DNA of 64,000 nt, taken from Pyropia yezoensis (taxonomy: Eukaryota > Rhodophyta > Bangiophyceae > Bangiales > Bangiaceae). The stretch spans positions 24,537,346 through 24,601,345 of the forward strand of contig CM020618.1 in assembly GCA_009829735.1 (NCBI GenBank), in the 5' to 3' direction. Positions 10,749-23,835 of this stretch are shown one piece after another (the first letter of the stretch is position 1; the number at the start of each line of letters is the position of its first letter). Position numbers and translations under genes: made by a program. The notes under the pieces are model-generated. The model was not told the origin of the DNA. It worked only from the letters and a program-made list of their open reading frames with translations, and did not search any database.

Positions 10749-11287
10749 TGTGGGAGATTGGGCCGGAATTCGGTACCAATACTTTGAAGATTCGGGTCAA
10801 GTGGACCTGACCGGAAGTCGAAATTCACCCGACCCACGATGGTGAAACTTCTGACTTCTGGACGGAAATTCGACTAGGACTTCCGACATACTAGAGCAGG
10901 GTAATGCTGCTGGTATTTGTTTCTTGGGATTTTTGCACGGGAGCCAGACGGATTTCTACGCTTTGAGTTCTTTGCATGTGGAGTGATATGATTGGTTTGT
11001 TTGAGGGTTCATTTTCTGAGTGTTTTGAGGGGTTGCGTGAGCGTGTGAGGAGGGTTGATAAGGAGGGACAGCAAGGCAGGGAGGGCCCACCTTGGCTGGC
11101 CAAGCAAGAAAACACCGTCTGGCTCCGACACATCTTGTTCGTGCCTTGGTGAGTGGACCCGCTCACCACACGCAAGTTCCGTGTTCGGCTGTGTGGAGGT
11201 GCTTGCTTCCGGTGTCCCAAGTTGGGATATCGGCAATACTCCTCTTCCTTCCCTGACTCGGGGTTGGTGGTTGGGAGTACTGCTACA
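10749..11287 (+). repeat. 5' LTR of W (539 bp)
   Basis: Starts TGTGGGAG and ends CTGCTACA; identical to 26919-27457. It is followed by GTTGGTGGATCAGCGGGGG, the probable primer-binding site. Confidence 0.95.
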
Positions 11288-11604
11288 GTTGGTGGATCAG
11301 CGGGGGAGAGGATATCGACTTTGGTACCTCCCTTGACCGGAGACGGGACCAAGTTGGCCCCTCTCCCCCTTCGGCACCGAGACTTCCGGTGACACGATCG
11401 ACTCGCCTACGTTCCGAGCGTTCGCTGGGTGACGAGGTTGGCCCCCGTGAGTCTTGGTGGGAGACCCGGAGTCTCGGGAAACCTCACCGCCTTCCTTGAG
11501 GCAGGTGGAGGGGTGGAACGTGCTCTAGGAACTCCCTAGCTGACGATCCCCGACTCTGGACACCGTTTGGTCGTTTTGGTTGACTCCACGTGACTCTTGT
11601 GGAG
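11288..11604 (+). other. Leader of W with primer-binding site
   Basis: Non-coding leader between the 5' LTR and gag. The primer-binding block TTGGTGGATCAGCGGGGG lies just after the LTR. The segment from about 11391 recurs at 17863 just after the N gap. Confidence 0.6.
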
Positions 11605-13368
11605 ATGGCTGGTGAGGGAGACCCCCCCATTGCGCCGAGTGTACCTGGGGAGGGGGAGCGTAGTCCTCCCCCGACGGGCGGAGTACCACCCAGGCCGGGC
11701 AGTGCGGATGTGGTGGGTCCAGAGGTTGGACCCCGACGGCGATCGGCCAGGTTCCTTCCCAGGCCGTCACCGGAAGAGACGGGCGGAGTTCGCCCTTCTC
11801 CGGTGGGAGCGCCGAGCCAGCGTCAGGCTCCGGCAACCTCTTCGGGGAGTGACGACACTCACTTCGGCATGGGACCGCCGACCGGCAGAGGTGACGGGAC
11901 AGGGAGTTCTGTACCCCGGGTTGGTGGGTCCGCGCCACGACTGGTGCCGGAAGGACCGGGTGGGAGCTCGAGTCAAGCTCCACCTGGATCATCCGGTATC
12001 GTGGATAACTCGGTGATGACTGCCATCGCACAAGTCGTGCGAGAGGAGGTGGGGAAGGCGTTGAAGGGGAGCACCCCTCCGCCTGAGCAGGCCTCGAGGC
12101 GTCAGAAGCGACGGGAGATTCGACGTACTCTCCGTCGTGAGGTGGACTCGGAGTCTGAGTCCTCTGCAAGTGGCAAGTCGGGTGAAGAAGATCTTACTCG
12201 ACATGGTCGTGTGACTCACACGGACCGTCTTGGGACTAGAGTCGTCCCAGGAAAGATCGTGGTGAATAATCCATTGTTCAAGGATGTCTTCGACTGTGAG
12301 ACATATGGGTTGGTCAACAAGTCGTTGACCTACTCAAATAGCCAGGCCCGTACCCTGGGCCGGCGCAAGAAACACGTTGCGCAATCCTTCGGGGTCCGTT
12401 CAGAATGGGACGGGACTCCACCCCTGAAGGTCTTCCAGTTTTTGCGGAAGTTCGCAAAAGCCTGCGATGACAATGATGTCTCTGAAGCTGAAGCGTTTTT
12501 CATGCTTCAGGACTTCACCAAGGAGCCACTCCGCTCCGAGGTGATGAACGTCATGCCAAGTCGGCATGGTGGGAATCCGGGTGAGGTGACCTCCTACCTG
12601 GAGTTGGTTAATTGGATCCTTCGTCTTCACGCAGACGAGGCTTCCTTAGCTGTGCAGGTTGAAGAGTTCAACCGCGCCACCCAGAGTAAGGGTGAAGAGG
12701 AACGGGAGTTCGCTGAACGACTCCGTCAGCTGAACGTCCTCTGTGGATTCCTATATCCCCAAGGAGTCATTAAGGGACGCTTTGTGGAGGGTGTCCACCG
12801 AGCAGCTCGAGCGACTGTGCGAGAGCGTAATACTCCGACCATGACTCTGGCGGAGTTGGCACGCATCGCCCAGACTAAGGGTGATGAGTACCGCTGGCTC
12901 GTGTCTGAGCAGCGGAAGGAACGAGAGAAAGAAGTTAAGGGAATGGAAGCAAGTCGCTTCCGCAGAACTGCAAGGGTGCCTTCCTACACGCGGACGTACC
13001 CTGCAGTACCTTCGTCCTCAACTCGAGAGACGGAAGGTATGGTGGCCGCCATCCCTGATAAGTCACAGGGAAAAGCGGGGCCATCGGCGTCGATGAGTGA
13101 TCGGCCGTGTTGGCAGTGTTCCAAGTCGGGACACTGGGCAGCCCAATGCCCCACTCTGGACGTTCGTTTGAGAGCCCTGTTGGCTCGTATTGGGAAGCTC
13201 GGTATTCCGAGGACTGATTCGGATACCCGGCCACACACCACACGTGTGACGGCCATGACTCAACCTAAGTCAGAGGATGAGTCCACGCTTGAGAAGGGGG
13301 AAACCTCTTCCCCCAGCTCAAGTGGCAAGGATACTCCATCATCCGAGTCGGATGAGGGAAACGCCTAG
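11605..13368 (+). CDS. Gag of W, first copy
   Basis: The frame is open from 11590 through a GTG; I take the first ATG at 11605. A Pro/Gly/Arg-rich N-terminus is followed by a capsid-like region (FDCETYGLVNKSLTYSN, then EWDGTPPLKVFQFLRKFAKA) and one CCHC knuckle (CWQCSKSGHWAAQCP). The end is a Ser-rich acidic tail. The related gag genes of X and Y share the DCETY block. The protein is identical to that of the second copy at 18079-19842. Confidence 0.9.
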   Translation: MAGEGDPPIAPSVPGEGERSPPPTGGVPPRPGSADVVGPEVGPRRRSARFLPRPSPEETGGVRPSPVGAPSQRQAPATSSGSDDTHFGMGPPTGRGDGTGSSVPRVGGSAPRLVPEGPGGSSSQAPPGSSGIVDNSVMTAIAQVVREEVGKALKGSTPPPEQASRRQKRREIRRTLRREVDSESESSASGKSGEEDLTRHGRVTHTDRLGTRVVPGKIVVNNPLFKDVFDCETYGLVNKSLTYSNSQARTLGRRKKHVAQSFGVRSEWDGTPPLKVFQFLRKFAKACDDNDVSEAEAFFMLQDFTKEPLRSEVMNVMPSRHGGNPGEVTSYLELVNWILRLHADEASLAVQVEEFNRATQSKGEEEREFAERLRQLNVLCGFLYPQGVIKGRFVEGVHRAARATVRERNTPTMTLAELARIAQTKGDEYRWLVSEQRKEREKEVKGMEASRFRRTARVPSYTRTYPAVPSSSTRETEGMVAAIPDKSQGKAGPSASMSDRPCWQCSKSGHWAAQCPTLDVRLRALLARIGKLGIPRTDSDTRPHTTRVTAMTQPKSEDESTLEKGETSSPSSSGKDTPSSESDEGNA

Positions 13369-13406
13369 CCGCTGGGACTAAGACTGACCCAAAGGCTCCA
13401 GCGGTA

Positions 13407-16400
13407 ATGAAGCGGGTTGCTTCACGCTCACCGACCCATGGGAGAGTGAAGGTCCTGACTCGACCTCGAGGGGTGAGACCTAGGGACAAGGCCCCTCCTC
13501 AGAAGCACGACCCGAGTCGGATTGTGTCAGTGCTGGTAGGGAGTAACTACCAGGTCGCAGCTCGACTCTGGCTGCAGGATGGATATGAGTTTACCTCTCG
13601 TGTCATAGTCGACACAGGCTCTGCTGCCTCTCTCATTAGGCAAGACTTATTGCCAGAGGGGACAGATGTGAGCCCCGCCGGCTCACCCGAGTGGCGTATG
13701 TTTGATGTCAATGGGGGACTCCTCCCCATTGTTGGGTCTATTGCATTGACTGTTTGCATTGGGTTCTACCAGACGCAGGTGAACTTTGGAGTAGTCTCCA
13801 ATATGTCAGTCCCCGTACTCCTGGGAACTGACTATCTGGACCTCCATGTCCCGGCCGTCTGTGGACCGGAAGGGATAATCCGAATGCGTAATGGAGAGAC
13901 TGTCCCCATATTGCGTAAAGGGAGGACTGTTTCCCCTACGACTCATCAACCTAGGGAAAACTCTCCCAAGGGTGGAGGCTCTACGACCCATGTACGAGTA
14001 TGTAAGGGTACGGTAGTCCCGCCCCGATCAAGGACCTTTGTGCGAGTACGCACACGGTTTCGAGGGAATGGACTTGTTTCCCCCGTGGACCGAGTCTATT
14101 ATACTCACCAAGTGCAAGTTGCTTGGGGCCCCATGACTTGTGGGGATGACCAAACCTGGTGGGTGGAGGTCCTCAACACGTCGGAGGAACCTCGACGACT
14201 CCCCGGAGGCATGAAGATTGCGTCGATCTCTACCTTTGAGGGGAATGTCGTTGCTGTGACTCAACAGCAATGGGAGGATATTGGAATGGCAGGCTCTGCC
14301 GACCAATCGAGTTCATCGACGGCTAAGTCGCCGACGGTACATCGGGAGAACATCCCGGAGTGTTTACATGGACGACTGGATGAGTTAATCCAGAAGCATC
14401 ACAAGTTGTGGAATGGTGACCTTGGGCTCATCAAGGCCACCGAACACAGAATCGTGTTGAAGCCAGGGGCTAGGCCAGTTCGCCTGAGTCCCTACCGTAT
14501 GGGACCAGACTCACGGGAACTCACCCGAGAGCAGGTCCAACGGATGCAAGACATGGGTGTCATTGAGCCTTGCTCAAGTGAGTGGGCCAGTCCCATAGTC
14601 TTGGTGCCCAAGTCAGACGGCACGATGCGGTTCTGCATCGATTATCGTAAGCTAAACGAGCGGACGGTAAGGGATAGTTACCCCTTACCCCGTATGGACG
14701 ATTGCCTTGACTCACTCGGTGAGGCACAGTACTTTTCCACGTTGGACTGCAACGCGGGGTACTGGCAGATACCCATCCGCAAGGAGGACAGACACTTGAC
14801 CACCTTCACGTGTCACTGTGGAGTTTATCAGTGTACACGGCTCCCTTTTGGGCTTTGCAATGCACCTGCGACTTTCCAGCGTGCTATTGACTTGATACTT
14901 GCCGGAGTCAAGTGGCAGATCGCCCTGGTGTATCTGGACGATATCATTGTGTTCTCCGGGACTGCCGAAGAACACTTGTCCCACTTGGACAGAGTCTTTA
15001 CCCTGTTGGGTGAAGCAGGAGTAACACTCAAACCTACGAAGTGTCACCTCTTTAGTAATGAGGTGGAGTACCTCGGCCATATAGTCCGGCCAGGTCGCAT
15101 TCTGGTCAATGAGAAGAACCTCATGGCCATCCGTCGGGCGAAGTTCCCCCAGACGCAGACACAACTCAGGAGCTTCCTGGGTATGTGTAACGTATACAGA
15201 CGCTTTGTGGCGAACTATGCCAAAGTGTCTGCACCGTTGAACCACTTGGTAAGTTCCAAGATGCCCAAGCGCTTGGATGCTCCCAAACCCCCGGAGCAAG
15301 AAGCGTTTGATAGGTTGCGAGAGCTCCTCTGCAACCCACCGGTGTTAGCGATCCCGAGACCGGGGGCTCACTACATCGTTGATGTGGACGCAAGTTACGA
15401 CCAACTCGGTTGTTGCTTACTCCAACAACAGCCTTCGGGGGAGTATTTACCCGTTGGCTATTTCAGTAAGGGACTCTCACCCGCCCAGAAGAACTATTCT
15501 GTGACGGAGGTAGAGGGTCTTGGCGTGGTATGGGCAGTCTCCATGCTACGGCCATACATCGAAGGAAGGAAGTTCCTCATTCGATGTGACCACAATGCTT
15601 TGAAGTGGATACTCACCACTACAGCCTGTACGAATAACCGACTCAATCGATGGCGACTCTGCCTCGCTGAGTTCGATTATGATGTTGAATATCGGCCAGG
15701 CCCGAAGCATGCGGTTGCGGACGCGTTGTCTCGCATACCGACGGATGGGAAAGACACTTCCCCTATCCCTGAGGAACTCCCTCATGTGGCAGTGACCACT
15801 CGCTCCGGAACTGTCCTCGACCCGAGGATGCCTGGCATGGCCAAATTATTACCCGTGTCTTTGGATGAGTTTGTCCAGGCACAGGAGAGCGACAAACTTT
15901 GTCGACGACTCAGGAAGGAGCTCGACCAGGCTCAACCGACTCGGTTCTTCCTGAATGACAACGGCATACTCTGCCGTAAGGGATATACCCAGGGGGACAA
16001 GCAAGTCGTCGTCCCCAAGGAGTTACGCAAGAGTATCCTCCAACGGGAGCACTCCTCACCGTTGGGTGGACACCCAGGGTCTACGAGGATGTATCAGACC
16101 CTACGTAAGAAGTACTATTGGCCATCACTCGTGGCTGATGTGTACGGATATGTAGCCGCATGCGCGACTTGCGCAAAGAATAGACTCATGGAGTCCAGGC
16201 AGACTTCTTCCATGAGACTCTTTCCTGCAACAGAGCCGTTTGCAGCGATAGCAGTGGACTTACTCGGTCCACTACCACGAACACCTGAAGGATATGAGTA
16301 CCTTCTGGTGATGTGTGATCGCTTCACTAAGCTCACACGGGTATCCCCACTCAAGGATATCACAGCCGTGGACGTTCTGAGTGAGTTACTCGACGTCTGG

Positions 16401-17362
16401 GTTGCCAGTTATGGCATCCCCGACTCTATCCTTTCGGATAACGGACCACAGTTTGCGTCCGTCCTGTATCAGGGAGTCATGAAGATGTTGGGGGTGCAGA
16501 CGAACTTCGCCACCCCTTACCATCCCCAGACTAATGGGCAGGTGGAACGATTCAACAGGACTCTAGTGCGCCAGTTGCGTCACTATGTCCATGACCATGT
16601 AGTCACATGGGCTCGTTATGCGTCACTACTCGTGACAGCATACAACTCCCAGGTACACAGTAGTACGGGAGAGGCACCGTTTGCCTTCGTCTGCCCCCGA
16701 CGACTTCCGTCAGTAGCTGTGGAGCGTCTCACCCAGACTGAGGGTGAGACTTCGACTCAAACACCGAGTCAGGCGAAAGCCTCCCTACTCCAGAGACTGG
16801 AGGAGATGATACCCCTTGTCCGGGCTACTATGGAGAAGGCCCAAGCCCGTTACAAGAGGTACTTCGATGTCCGAGTCAGACATCGTCGCGATCCGCTCCG
16901 AGTTGGAGATTGGATTTATGTTAACTCCCACGACAATAAGGGAGGGAAATTGGTCTTCAAGACTCTGGGACCATATCACATCCTTAAAACGGATGGACGT
17001 CGGTTAACCATCGAGAGTGATGATGGTATCCGGACAATAAATGGGAATCACGCGACTCGCGCACCCGAACCCCCAGAGGGAGATCCCGCTTGGGAAAGGG
17101 CTTTGCAAGCATGGAAAGTCCCATCCTTGCCGACCTCTTCCAATAAGCCATTGGAGGCGGTGTTCGACAAGTTTGTCGGGCACGGATATGATGAGTCGGG
17201 GCGACTCATGCTCCGAGTCAGGTGGTTCGGGTATGGACCAACTTCCGACACATGGGAGTTTGTAGAGGACCTACCAGTAGAGAAGGTCCGTAGATACTGC
17301 CAGACTGTGGGCATATCTATACGCCGACGTAGCACTCGTACGTCGGGGGATGAAGTCCCTGC
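13407..17362 (+). CDS. Pol of W, first copy, running into the N gap
   Basis: Starts 38 bases after the gag stop, in a different frame. Order by residue: protease DTGSAASLI at about 69; reverse transcriptase with LDCNAGYWQIPI, PFGLCNAPATFQRAID and YLDD at about 509; RNase H with DVDASYDQLGCCLL; integrase with an HHCC zinc-binding module at about 880-925 and the core with DNGPQ near 1011; and a chromodomain (LMLRVRWFGYGPTSDTWEFV) near 1270. The sequence stops at the N run, where the second copy continues with a normal 3' end. Confidence 0.92.
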
Positions 17363-17862
17363 NNNNNNNNNNNNNNNNNNNNNNNNNNNNNNNNNNNNNN
17401 NNNNNNNNNNNNNNNNNNNNNNNNNNNNNNNNNNNNNNNNNNNNNNNNNNNNNNNNNNNNNNNNNNNNNNNNNNNNNNNNNNNNNNNNNNNNNNNNNNNN
17501 NNNNNNNNNNNNNNNNNNNNNNNNNNNNNNNNNNNNNNNNNNNNNNNNNNNNNNNNNNNNNNNNNNNNNNNNNNNNNNNNNNNNNNNNNNNNNNNNNNNN
17601 NNNNNNNNNNNNNNNNNNNNNNNNNNNNNNNNNNNNNNNNNNNNNNNNNNNNNNNNNNNNNNNNNNNNNNNNNNNNNNNNNNNNNNNNNNNNNNNNNNNN
17701 NNNNNNNNNNNNNNNNNNNNNNNNNNNNNNNNNNNNNNNNNNNNNNNNNNNNNNNNNNNNNNNNNNNNNNNNNNNNNNNNNNNNNNNNNNNNNNNNNNNN
17801 NNNNNNNNNNNNNNNNNNNNNNNNNNNNNNNNNNNNNNNNNNNNNNNNNNNNNNNNNNNNNN
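17363..17862. other. Assembly gap of exactly 500 N
   Basis: 500 unknown bases. Sequence left of the gap is the end of pol copy 1; sequence right of it restarts in the leader of W. A fixed 500-base run is a usual placeholder between contigs. Confidence 0.98.
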
Positions 17863-20800
17863 GTGACACGATCGACTCGCCTACGTTCGAGCGTTCGCTG
17901 GGTGACGAGGTTGGCCACCGTGAGTCTTGGTGGGAGACCCGGGAGTCTCGGGAAACCTCACCGCCTTCCTTGAGGCAGGTGGAGGGGTGGAACGTGCTCT
18001 AGGAACTCCCTAGCTGACGATCCCCGACTCTGGACACCGTTTGGTCGTTTTGGTTGACTCCACGTGACTCTTGTGGAGATGGCTGGTGAGGGAGACCCCC
18101 CCATTGCGCCGAGTGTACCTGGGGAGGGGGAGCGTAGTCCTCCCCCGACGGGCGGAGTACCACCCAGGCCGGGCAGTGCGGATGTGGTGGGTCCAGAGGT
18201 TGGACCCCGACGGCGATCGGCCAGGTTCCTTCCCAGGCCGTCACCGGAAGAGACGGGCGGAGTTCGCCCTTCTCCGGTGGGAGCGCCGAGCCAGCGTCAG
18301 GCTCCGGCAACCTCTTCGGGGAGTGACGACACTCACTTCGGCATGGGACCGCCGACCGGCAGAGGTGACGGGACAGGGAGTTCTGTACCCCGGGTTGGTG
18401 GGTCCGCGCCACGACTGGTGCCGGAAGGACCGGGTGGGAGCTCGAGTCAAGCTCCACCTGGATCATCCGGTATCGTGGATAACTCGGTGATGACTGCCAT
18501 CGCACAAGTCGTGCGAGAGGAGGTGGGGAAGGCGTTGAAGGGGAGCACCCCTCCGCCTGAGCAGGCCTCGAGGCGTCAGAAGCGACGGGAGATTCGACGT
18601 ACTCTCCGTCGTGAGGTGGACTCGGAGTCTGAGTCCTCTGCAAGTGGCAAGTCGGGTGAAGAAGATCTTACTCGACATGGTCGTGTGACTCACACGGACC
18701 GTCTTGGGACTAGAGTCGTCCCAGGAAAGATCGTGGTGAATAATCCATTGTTCAAGGATGTCTTCGACTGTGAGACATATGGGTTGGTCAACAAGTCGTT
18801 GACCTACTCAAATAGCCAGGCCCGTACCCTGGGCCGGCGCAAGAAACACGTTGCGCAATCCTTCGGGGTCCGTTCAGAATGGGACGGGACTCCACCCCTG
18901 AAGGTCTTCCAGTTTTTGCGGAAGTTCGCAAAAGCCTGCGATGACAATGATGTCTCTGAAGCTGAAGCGTTTTTCATGCTTCAGGACTTCACCAAGGAGC
19001 CACTCCGCTCCGAGGTGATGAACGTCATGCCAAGTCGGCATGGTGGGAATCCGGGTGAGGTGACCTCCTACCTGGAGTTGGTTAATTGGATCCTTCGTCT
19101 TCACGCAGACGAGGCTTCCTTAGCTGTGCAGGTTGAAGAGTTCAACCGCGCCACCCAGAGTAAGGGTGAAGAGGAACGGGAGTTCGCTGAACGACTCCGT
19201 CAGCTGAACGTCCTCTGTGGATTCCTATATCCCCAAGGAGTCATTAAGGGACGCTTTGTGGAGGGTGTCCACCGAGCAGCTCGAGCGACTGTGCGAGAGC
19301 GTAATACTCCGACCATGACTCTGGCGGAGTTGGCACGCATCGCCCAGACTAAGGGTGATGAGTACCGCTGGCTCGTGTCTGAGCAGCGGAAGGAACGAGA
19401 GAAAGAAGTTAAGGGAATGGAAGCAAGTCGCTTCCGCAGAACTGCAAGGGTGCCTTCCTACACGCGGACGTACCCTGCAGTACCTTCGTCCTCAACTCGA
19501 GAGACGGAAGGTATGGTGGCCGCCATCCCTGATAAGTCACAGGGAAAAGCGGGGCCATCGGCGTCGATGAGTGATCGGCCGTGTTGGCAGTGTTCCAAGT
19601 CGGGACACTGGGCAGCCCAATGCCCCACTCTGGACGTTCGTTTGAGAGCCCTGTTGGCTCGTATTGGGAAGCTCGGTATTCCGAGGACTGATTCGGATAC
19701 CCGGCCACACACCACACGTGTGACGGCCATGACTCAACCTAAGTCAGAGGATGAGTCCACGCTTGAGAAGGGGGAAACCTCTTCCCCCAGCTCAAGTGGC
19801 AAGGATACTCCATCATCCGAGTCGGATGAGGGAAACGCCTAGCCGCTGGGACTAAGACTGACCCAAAGGCTCCAGCGGTAATGAAGCGGGTTGCTTCACG
19901 CTCACCGACCCATGGGAGAGTGAAGGTCCTGACTCGACCTCGAGGGGTGAGACCTAGGGACAAGGCCCCTCCTCAGAAGCACGACCCGAGTCGGATTGTG
20001 TCAGTGCTGGTAGGGAGTAACTACCAGGTCGCAGCTCGACTCTGGCTGCAGGATGGATATGAGTTTACCTCTCGTGTCATAGTCGACACAGGCTCTGCTG
20101 CCTCTCTCATTAGGCAAGACTTATTGCCAGAGGGGACAGATGTGAGCCCCGCCGGCTCACCCGAGTGGCGTATGTTTGATGTCAATGGGGGACTCCTCCC
20201 CATTGTTGGGTCTATTGCATTGACTGTTTGCATTGGGTTCTACCAGACGCAGGTGAACTTTGGAGTAGTCTCCAATATGTCAGTCCCCGTACTCCTGGGA
20301 ACTGACTATCTGGACCTCCATGTCCCGGCCGTCTGTGGACCGGAAGGGATAATCCGAATGCGTAATGGAGAGACTGTCCCCATATTGCGTAAAGGGAGGA
20401 CTGTTTCCCCTACGACTCATCAACCTAGGGAAAACTCTCCCAAGGGTGGAGGCTCTACGACCCATGTACGAGTATGTAAGGGTACGGTAGTCCCGCCCCG
20501 ATCAAGGACCTTTGTGCGAGTACGCACACGGTTTCGAGGGAATGGACTTGTTTCCCCCGTGGACCGAGTCTATTATACTCACCAAGTGCAAGTTGCTTGG
20601 GGCCCCATGACTTGTGGGGATGACCAAACCTGGTGGGTGGAGGTCCTCAACACGTCGGAGGAACCTCGACGACTCCCCGGAGGCATGAAGATTGCGTCGA
20701 TCTCTACCTTTGAGGGGAATGTCGTTGCTGTGACTCAACAGCAATGGGAGGATATTGGAATGGCAGGCTCTGCCGACCAATCGAGTTCATCGACGGCTAA

Positions 20801-23800
20801 GTCGCCGACGGTACATCGGGAGAACATCCCGGAGTGTTTACATGGACGACTGGATGAGTTAATCCAGAAGCATCACAAGTTGTGGAATGGTGACCTTGGG
20901 CTCATCAAGGCCACCGAACACAGAATCGTGTTGAAGCCAGGGGCTAGGCCAGTTCGCCTGAGTCCCTACCGTATGGGACCAGACTCACGGGAACTCACCC
21001 GAGAGCAGGTCCAACGGATGCAAGACATGGGTGTCATTGAGCCTTGCTCAAGTGAGTGGGCCAGTCCCATAGTCTTGGTGCCCAAGTCAGACGGCACGAT
21101 GCGGTTCTGCATCGATTATCGTAAGCTAAACGAGCGGACGGTAAGGGATAGTTACCCCTTACCCCGTATGGACGATTGCCTTGACTCACTCGGTGAGGCA
21201 CAGTACTTTTCCACGTTGGACTGCAACGCGGGGTACTGGCAGATACCCATCCGCAAGGAGGACAGACACTTGACCACCTTCACGTGTCACTGTGGAGTTT
21301 ATCAGTGTACACGGCTCCCTTTTGGGCTTTGCAATGCACCTGCGACTTTCCAGCGTGCTATTGACTTGATACTTGCCGGAGTCAAGTGGCAGATCGCCCT
21401 GGTGTATCTGGACGATATCATTGTGTTCTCCGGGACTGCCGAAGAACACTTGTCCCACTTGGACAGAGTCTTTACCCTGTTGGGTGAAGCAGGAGTAACA
21501 CTCAAACCTACGAAGTGTCACCTCTTTAGTAATGAGGTGGAGTACCTCGGCCATATAGTCCGGCCAGGTCGCATTCTGGTCAATGAGAAGAACCTCATGG
21601 CCATCCGTCGGGCGAAGTTCCCCCAGACGCAGACACAACTCAGGAGCTTCCTGGGTATGTGTAACGTATACAGACGCTTTGTGGCGAACTATGCCAAAGT
21701 GTCTGCACCGTTGAACCACTTGGTAAGTTCCAAGATGCCCAAGCGCTTGGATGCTCCCAAACCCCCGGAGCAAGAAGCGTTTGATAGGTTGCGAGAGCTC
21801 CTCTGCAACCCACCGGTGTTAGCGATCCCGAGACCGGGGGCTCACTACATCGTTGATGTGGACGCAAGTTACGACCAACTCGGTTGTTGCTTACTCCAAC
21901 AACAGCCTTCGGGGGAGTATTTACCCGTTGGCTATTTCAGTAAGGGACTCTCACCCGCCCAGAAGAACTATTCTGTGACGGAGGTAGAGGGTCTTGGCGT
22001 GGTATGGGCAGTCTCCATGCTACGGCCATACATCGAAGGAAGGAAGTTCCTCATTCGATGTGACCACAATGCTTTGAAGTGGATACTCACCACTACAGCC
22101 TGTACGAATAACCGACTCAATCGATGGCGACTCTGCCTCGCTGAGTTCGATTATGATGTTGAATATCGGCCAGGCCCGAAGCATGCGGTTGCGGACGCGT
22201 TGTCTCGCATACCGACGGATGGGAAAGACACTTCCCCTATCCCTGAGGAACTCCCTCATGTGGCAGTGACCACTCGCTCCGGAACTGTCCTCGACCCGAG
22301 GATGCCTGGCATGGCCAAATTATTACCCGTGTCTTTGGATGAGTTTGTCCAGGCACAGGAGAGCGACAAACTTTGTCGACGACTCAGGAAGGAGCTCGAC
22401 CAGGCTCAACCGACTCGGTTCTTCCTGAATGACAACGGCATACTCTGCCGTAAGGGATATACCCAGGGGGACAAGCAAGTCGTCGTCCCCAAGGAGTTAC
22501 GCAAGAGTATCCTCCAACGGGAGCACTCCTCACCGTTGGGTGGACACCCAGGGTCTACGAGGATGTATCAGACCCTACGTAAGAAGTACTATTGGCCATC
22601 ACTCGTGGCTGATGTGTACGGATATGTAGCCGCATGCGCGACTTGCGCAAAGAATAGACTCATGGAGTCCAGGCAGACTTCTTCCATGAGACTCTTTCCT
22701 GCAACAGAGCCGTTTGCAGCGATAGCAGTGGACTTACTCGGTCCACTACCACGAACACCTGAAGGATATGAGTACCTTCTGGTGATGTGTGATCGCTTCA
22801 CTAAGCTCACACGGGTATCCCCACTCAAGGATATCACAGCCGTGGACGTTCTGAGTGAGTTACTCGACGTCTGGGTTGCCAGTTATGGCATCCCCGACTC
22901 TATCCTTTCGGATAACGGACCACAGTTTGCGTCCGTCCTGTATCAGGGAGTCATGAAGATGTTGGGGGTGCAGACGAACTTCGCCACCCCTTACCATCCC
23001 CAGACTAATGGGCAGGTGGAACGATTCAACAGGACTCTAGTGCGCCAGTTGCGTCACTATGTCCATGACCATGTAGTCACATGGGCTCGTTATGCGTCAC
23101 TACTCGTGACAGCATACAACTCCCAGGTACACAGTAGTACGGGAGAGGCACCGTTTGCCTTCGTCTGCCCCCGACGACTTCCGTCAGTAGCTGTGGAGCG
23201 TCTCACCCAGACTGAGGGTGAGACTTCGACTCAAACACCGAGTCAGGCGAAAGCCTCCCTACTCCAGAGACTGGAGGAGATGATACCCCTTGTCCGGGCT
23301 ACTATGGAGAAGGCCCAAGCCCGTTACAAGAGGTACTTCGATGTCCGAGTCAGACATCGTCGCGATCCGCTCCGAGTTGGAGATTGGATTTATGTTAACT
23401 CCCACGACAATAAGGGAGGGAAATTGGTCTTCAAGACTCTGGGACCATATCACATCCTTAAAACGGATGGACGTCGGTTAACCATCGAGAGTGATGATGG
23501 TATCCGGACAATAAATGGGAATCACGCGACTCGCGCACCCGAACCCCCAGAGGGAGATCCCGCTTGGGAAAGGGCTTTGCAAGCATGGAAAGTCCCATCC
23601 TTGCCGACCTCTTCCAATAAGCCATTGGAGGCGGTGTTCGACAAGTTTGTCGGGCACGGATATGATGAGTCGGGGCGACTCATGCTCCGAGTCAGGTGGT
23701 TCGGGTATGGACCAACTTCCGACACATGGGAGTTTGTAGAGGACCTACCAGTAGAGAAGGTCCGTAGATACTGCCAGACTGTGGGCATATCTATACGCCG

Positions 23801-23835
23801 ACGTAGCACTCGTACGTCGGGGGATGAAGTCCCTG
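17863..23835 (+). repeat. Second copy of the W leader-gag-pol block
   Basis: Repeats 11391-17362 with a constant offset of 6474 bases. Gag proteins are identical, and pol is identical up to the gap. The few differences I saw lie within the first 70 or so bases beside the gap, as expected at a contig end. Either a very recent tandem duplication or, more likely, a duplicated contig end. Confidence 0.85.
18079..19842 (+). CDS. Gag of W, second copy
   Basis: Identical in protein sequence to the gag at 11605-13368 and placed the same way relative to pol. Its separate existence depends on whether the 6.47-kb repeat is real. Confidence 0.85.
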   Translation: MAGEGDPPIAPSVPGEGERSPPPTGGVPPRPGSADVVGPEVGPRRRSARFLPRPSPEETGGVRPSPVGAPSQRQAPATSSGSDDTHFGMGPPTGRGDGTGSSVPRVGGSAPRLVPEGPGGSSSQAPPGSSGIVDNSVMTAIAQVVREEVGKALKGSTPPPEQASRRQKRREIRRTLRREVDSESESSASGKSGEEDLTRHGRVTHTDRLGTRVVPGKIVVNNPLFKDVFDCETYGLVNKSLTYSNSQARTLGRRKKHVAQSFGVRSEWDGTPPLKVFQFLRKFAKACDDNDVSEAEAFFMLQDFTKEPLRSEVMNVMPSRHGGNPGEVTSYLELVNWILRLHADEASLAVQVEEFNRATQSKGEEEREFAERLRQLNVLCGFLYPQGVIKGRFVEGVHRAARATVRERNTPTMTLAELARIAQTKGDEYRWLVSEQRKEREKEVKGMEASRFRRTARVPSYTRTYPAVPSSSTRETEGMVAAIPDKSQGKAGPSASMSDRPCWQCSKSGHWAAQCPTLDVRLRALLARIGKLGIPRTDSDTRPHTTRVTAMTQPKSEDESTLEKGETSSPSSSGKDTPSSESDEGNA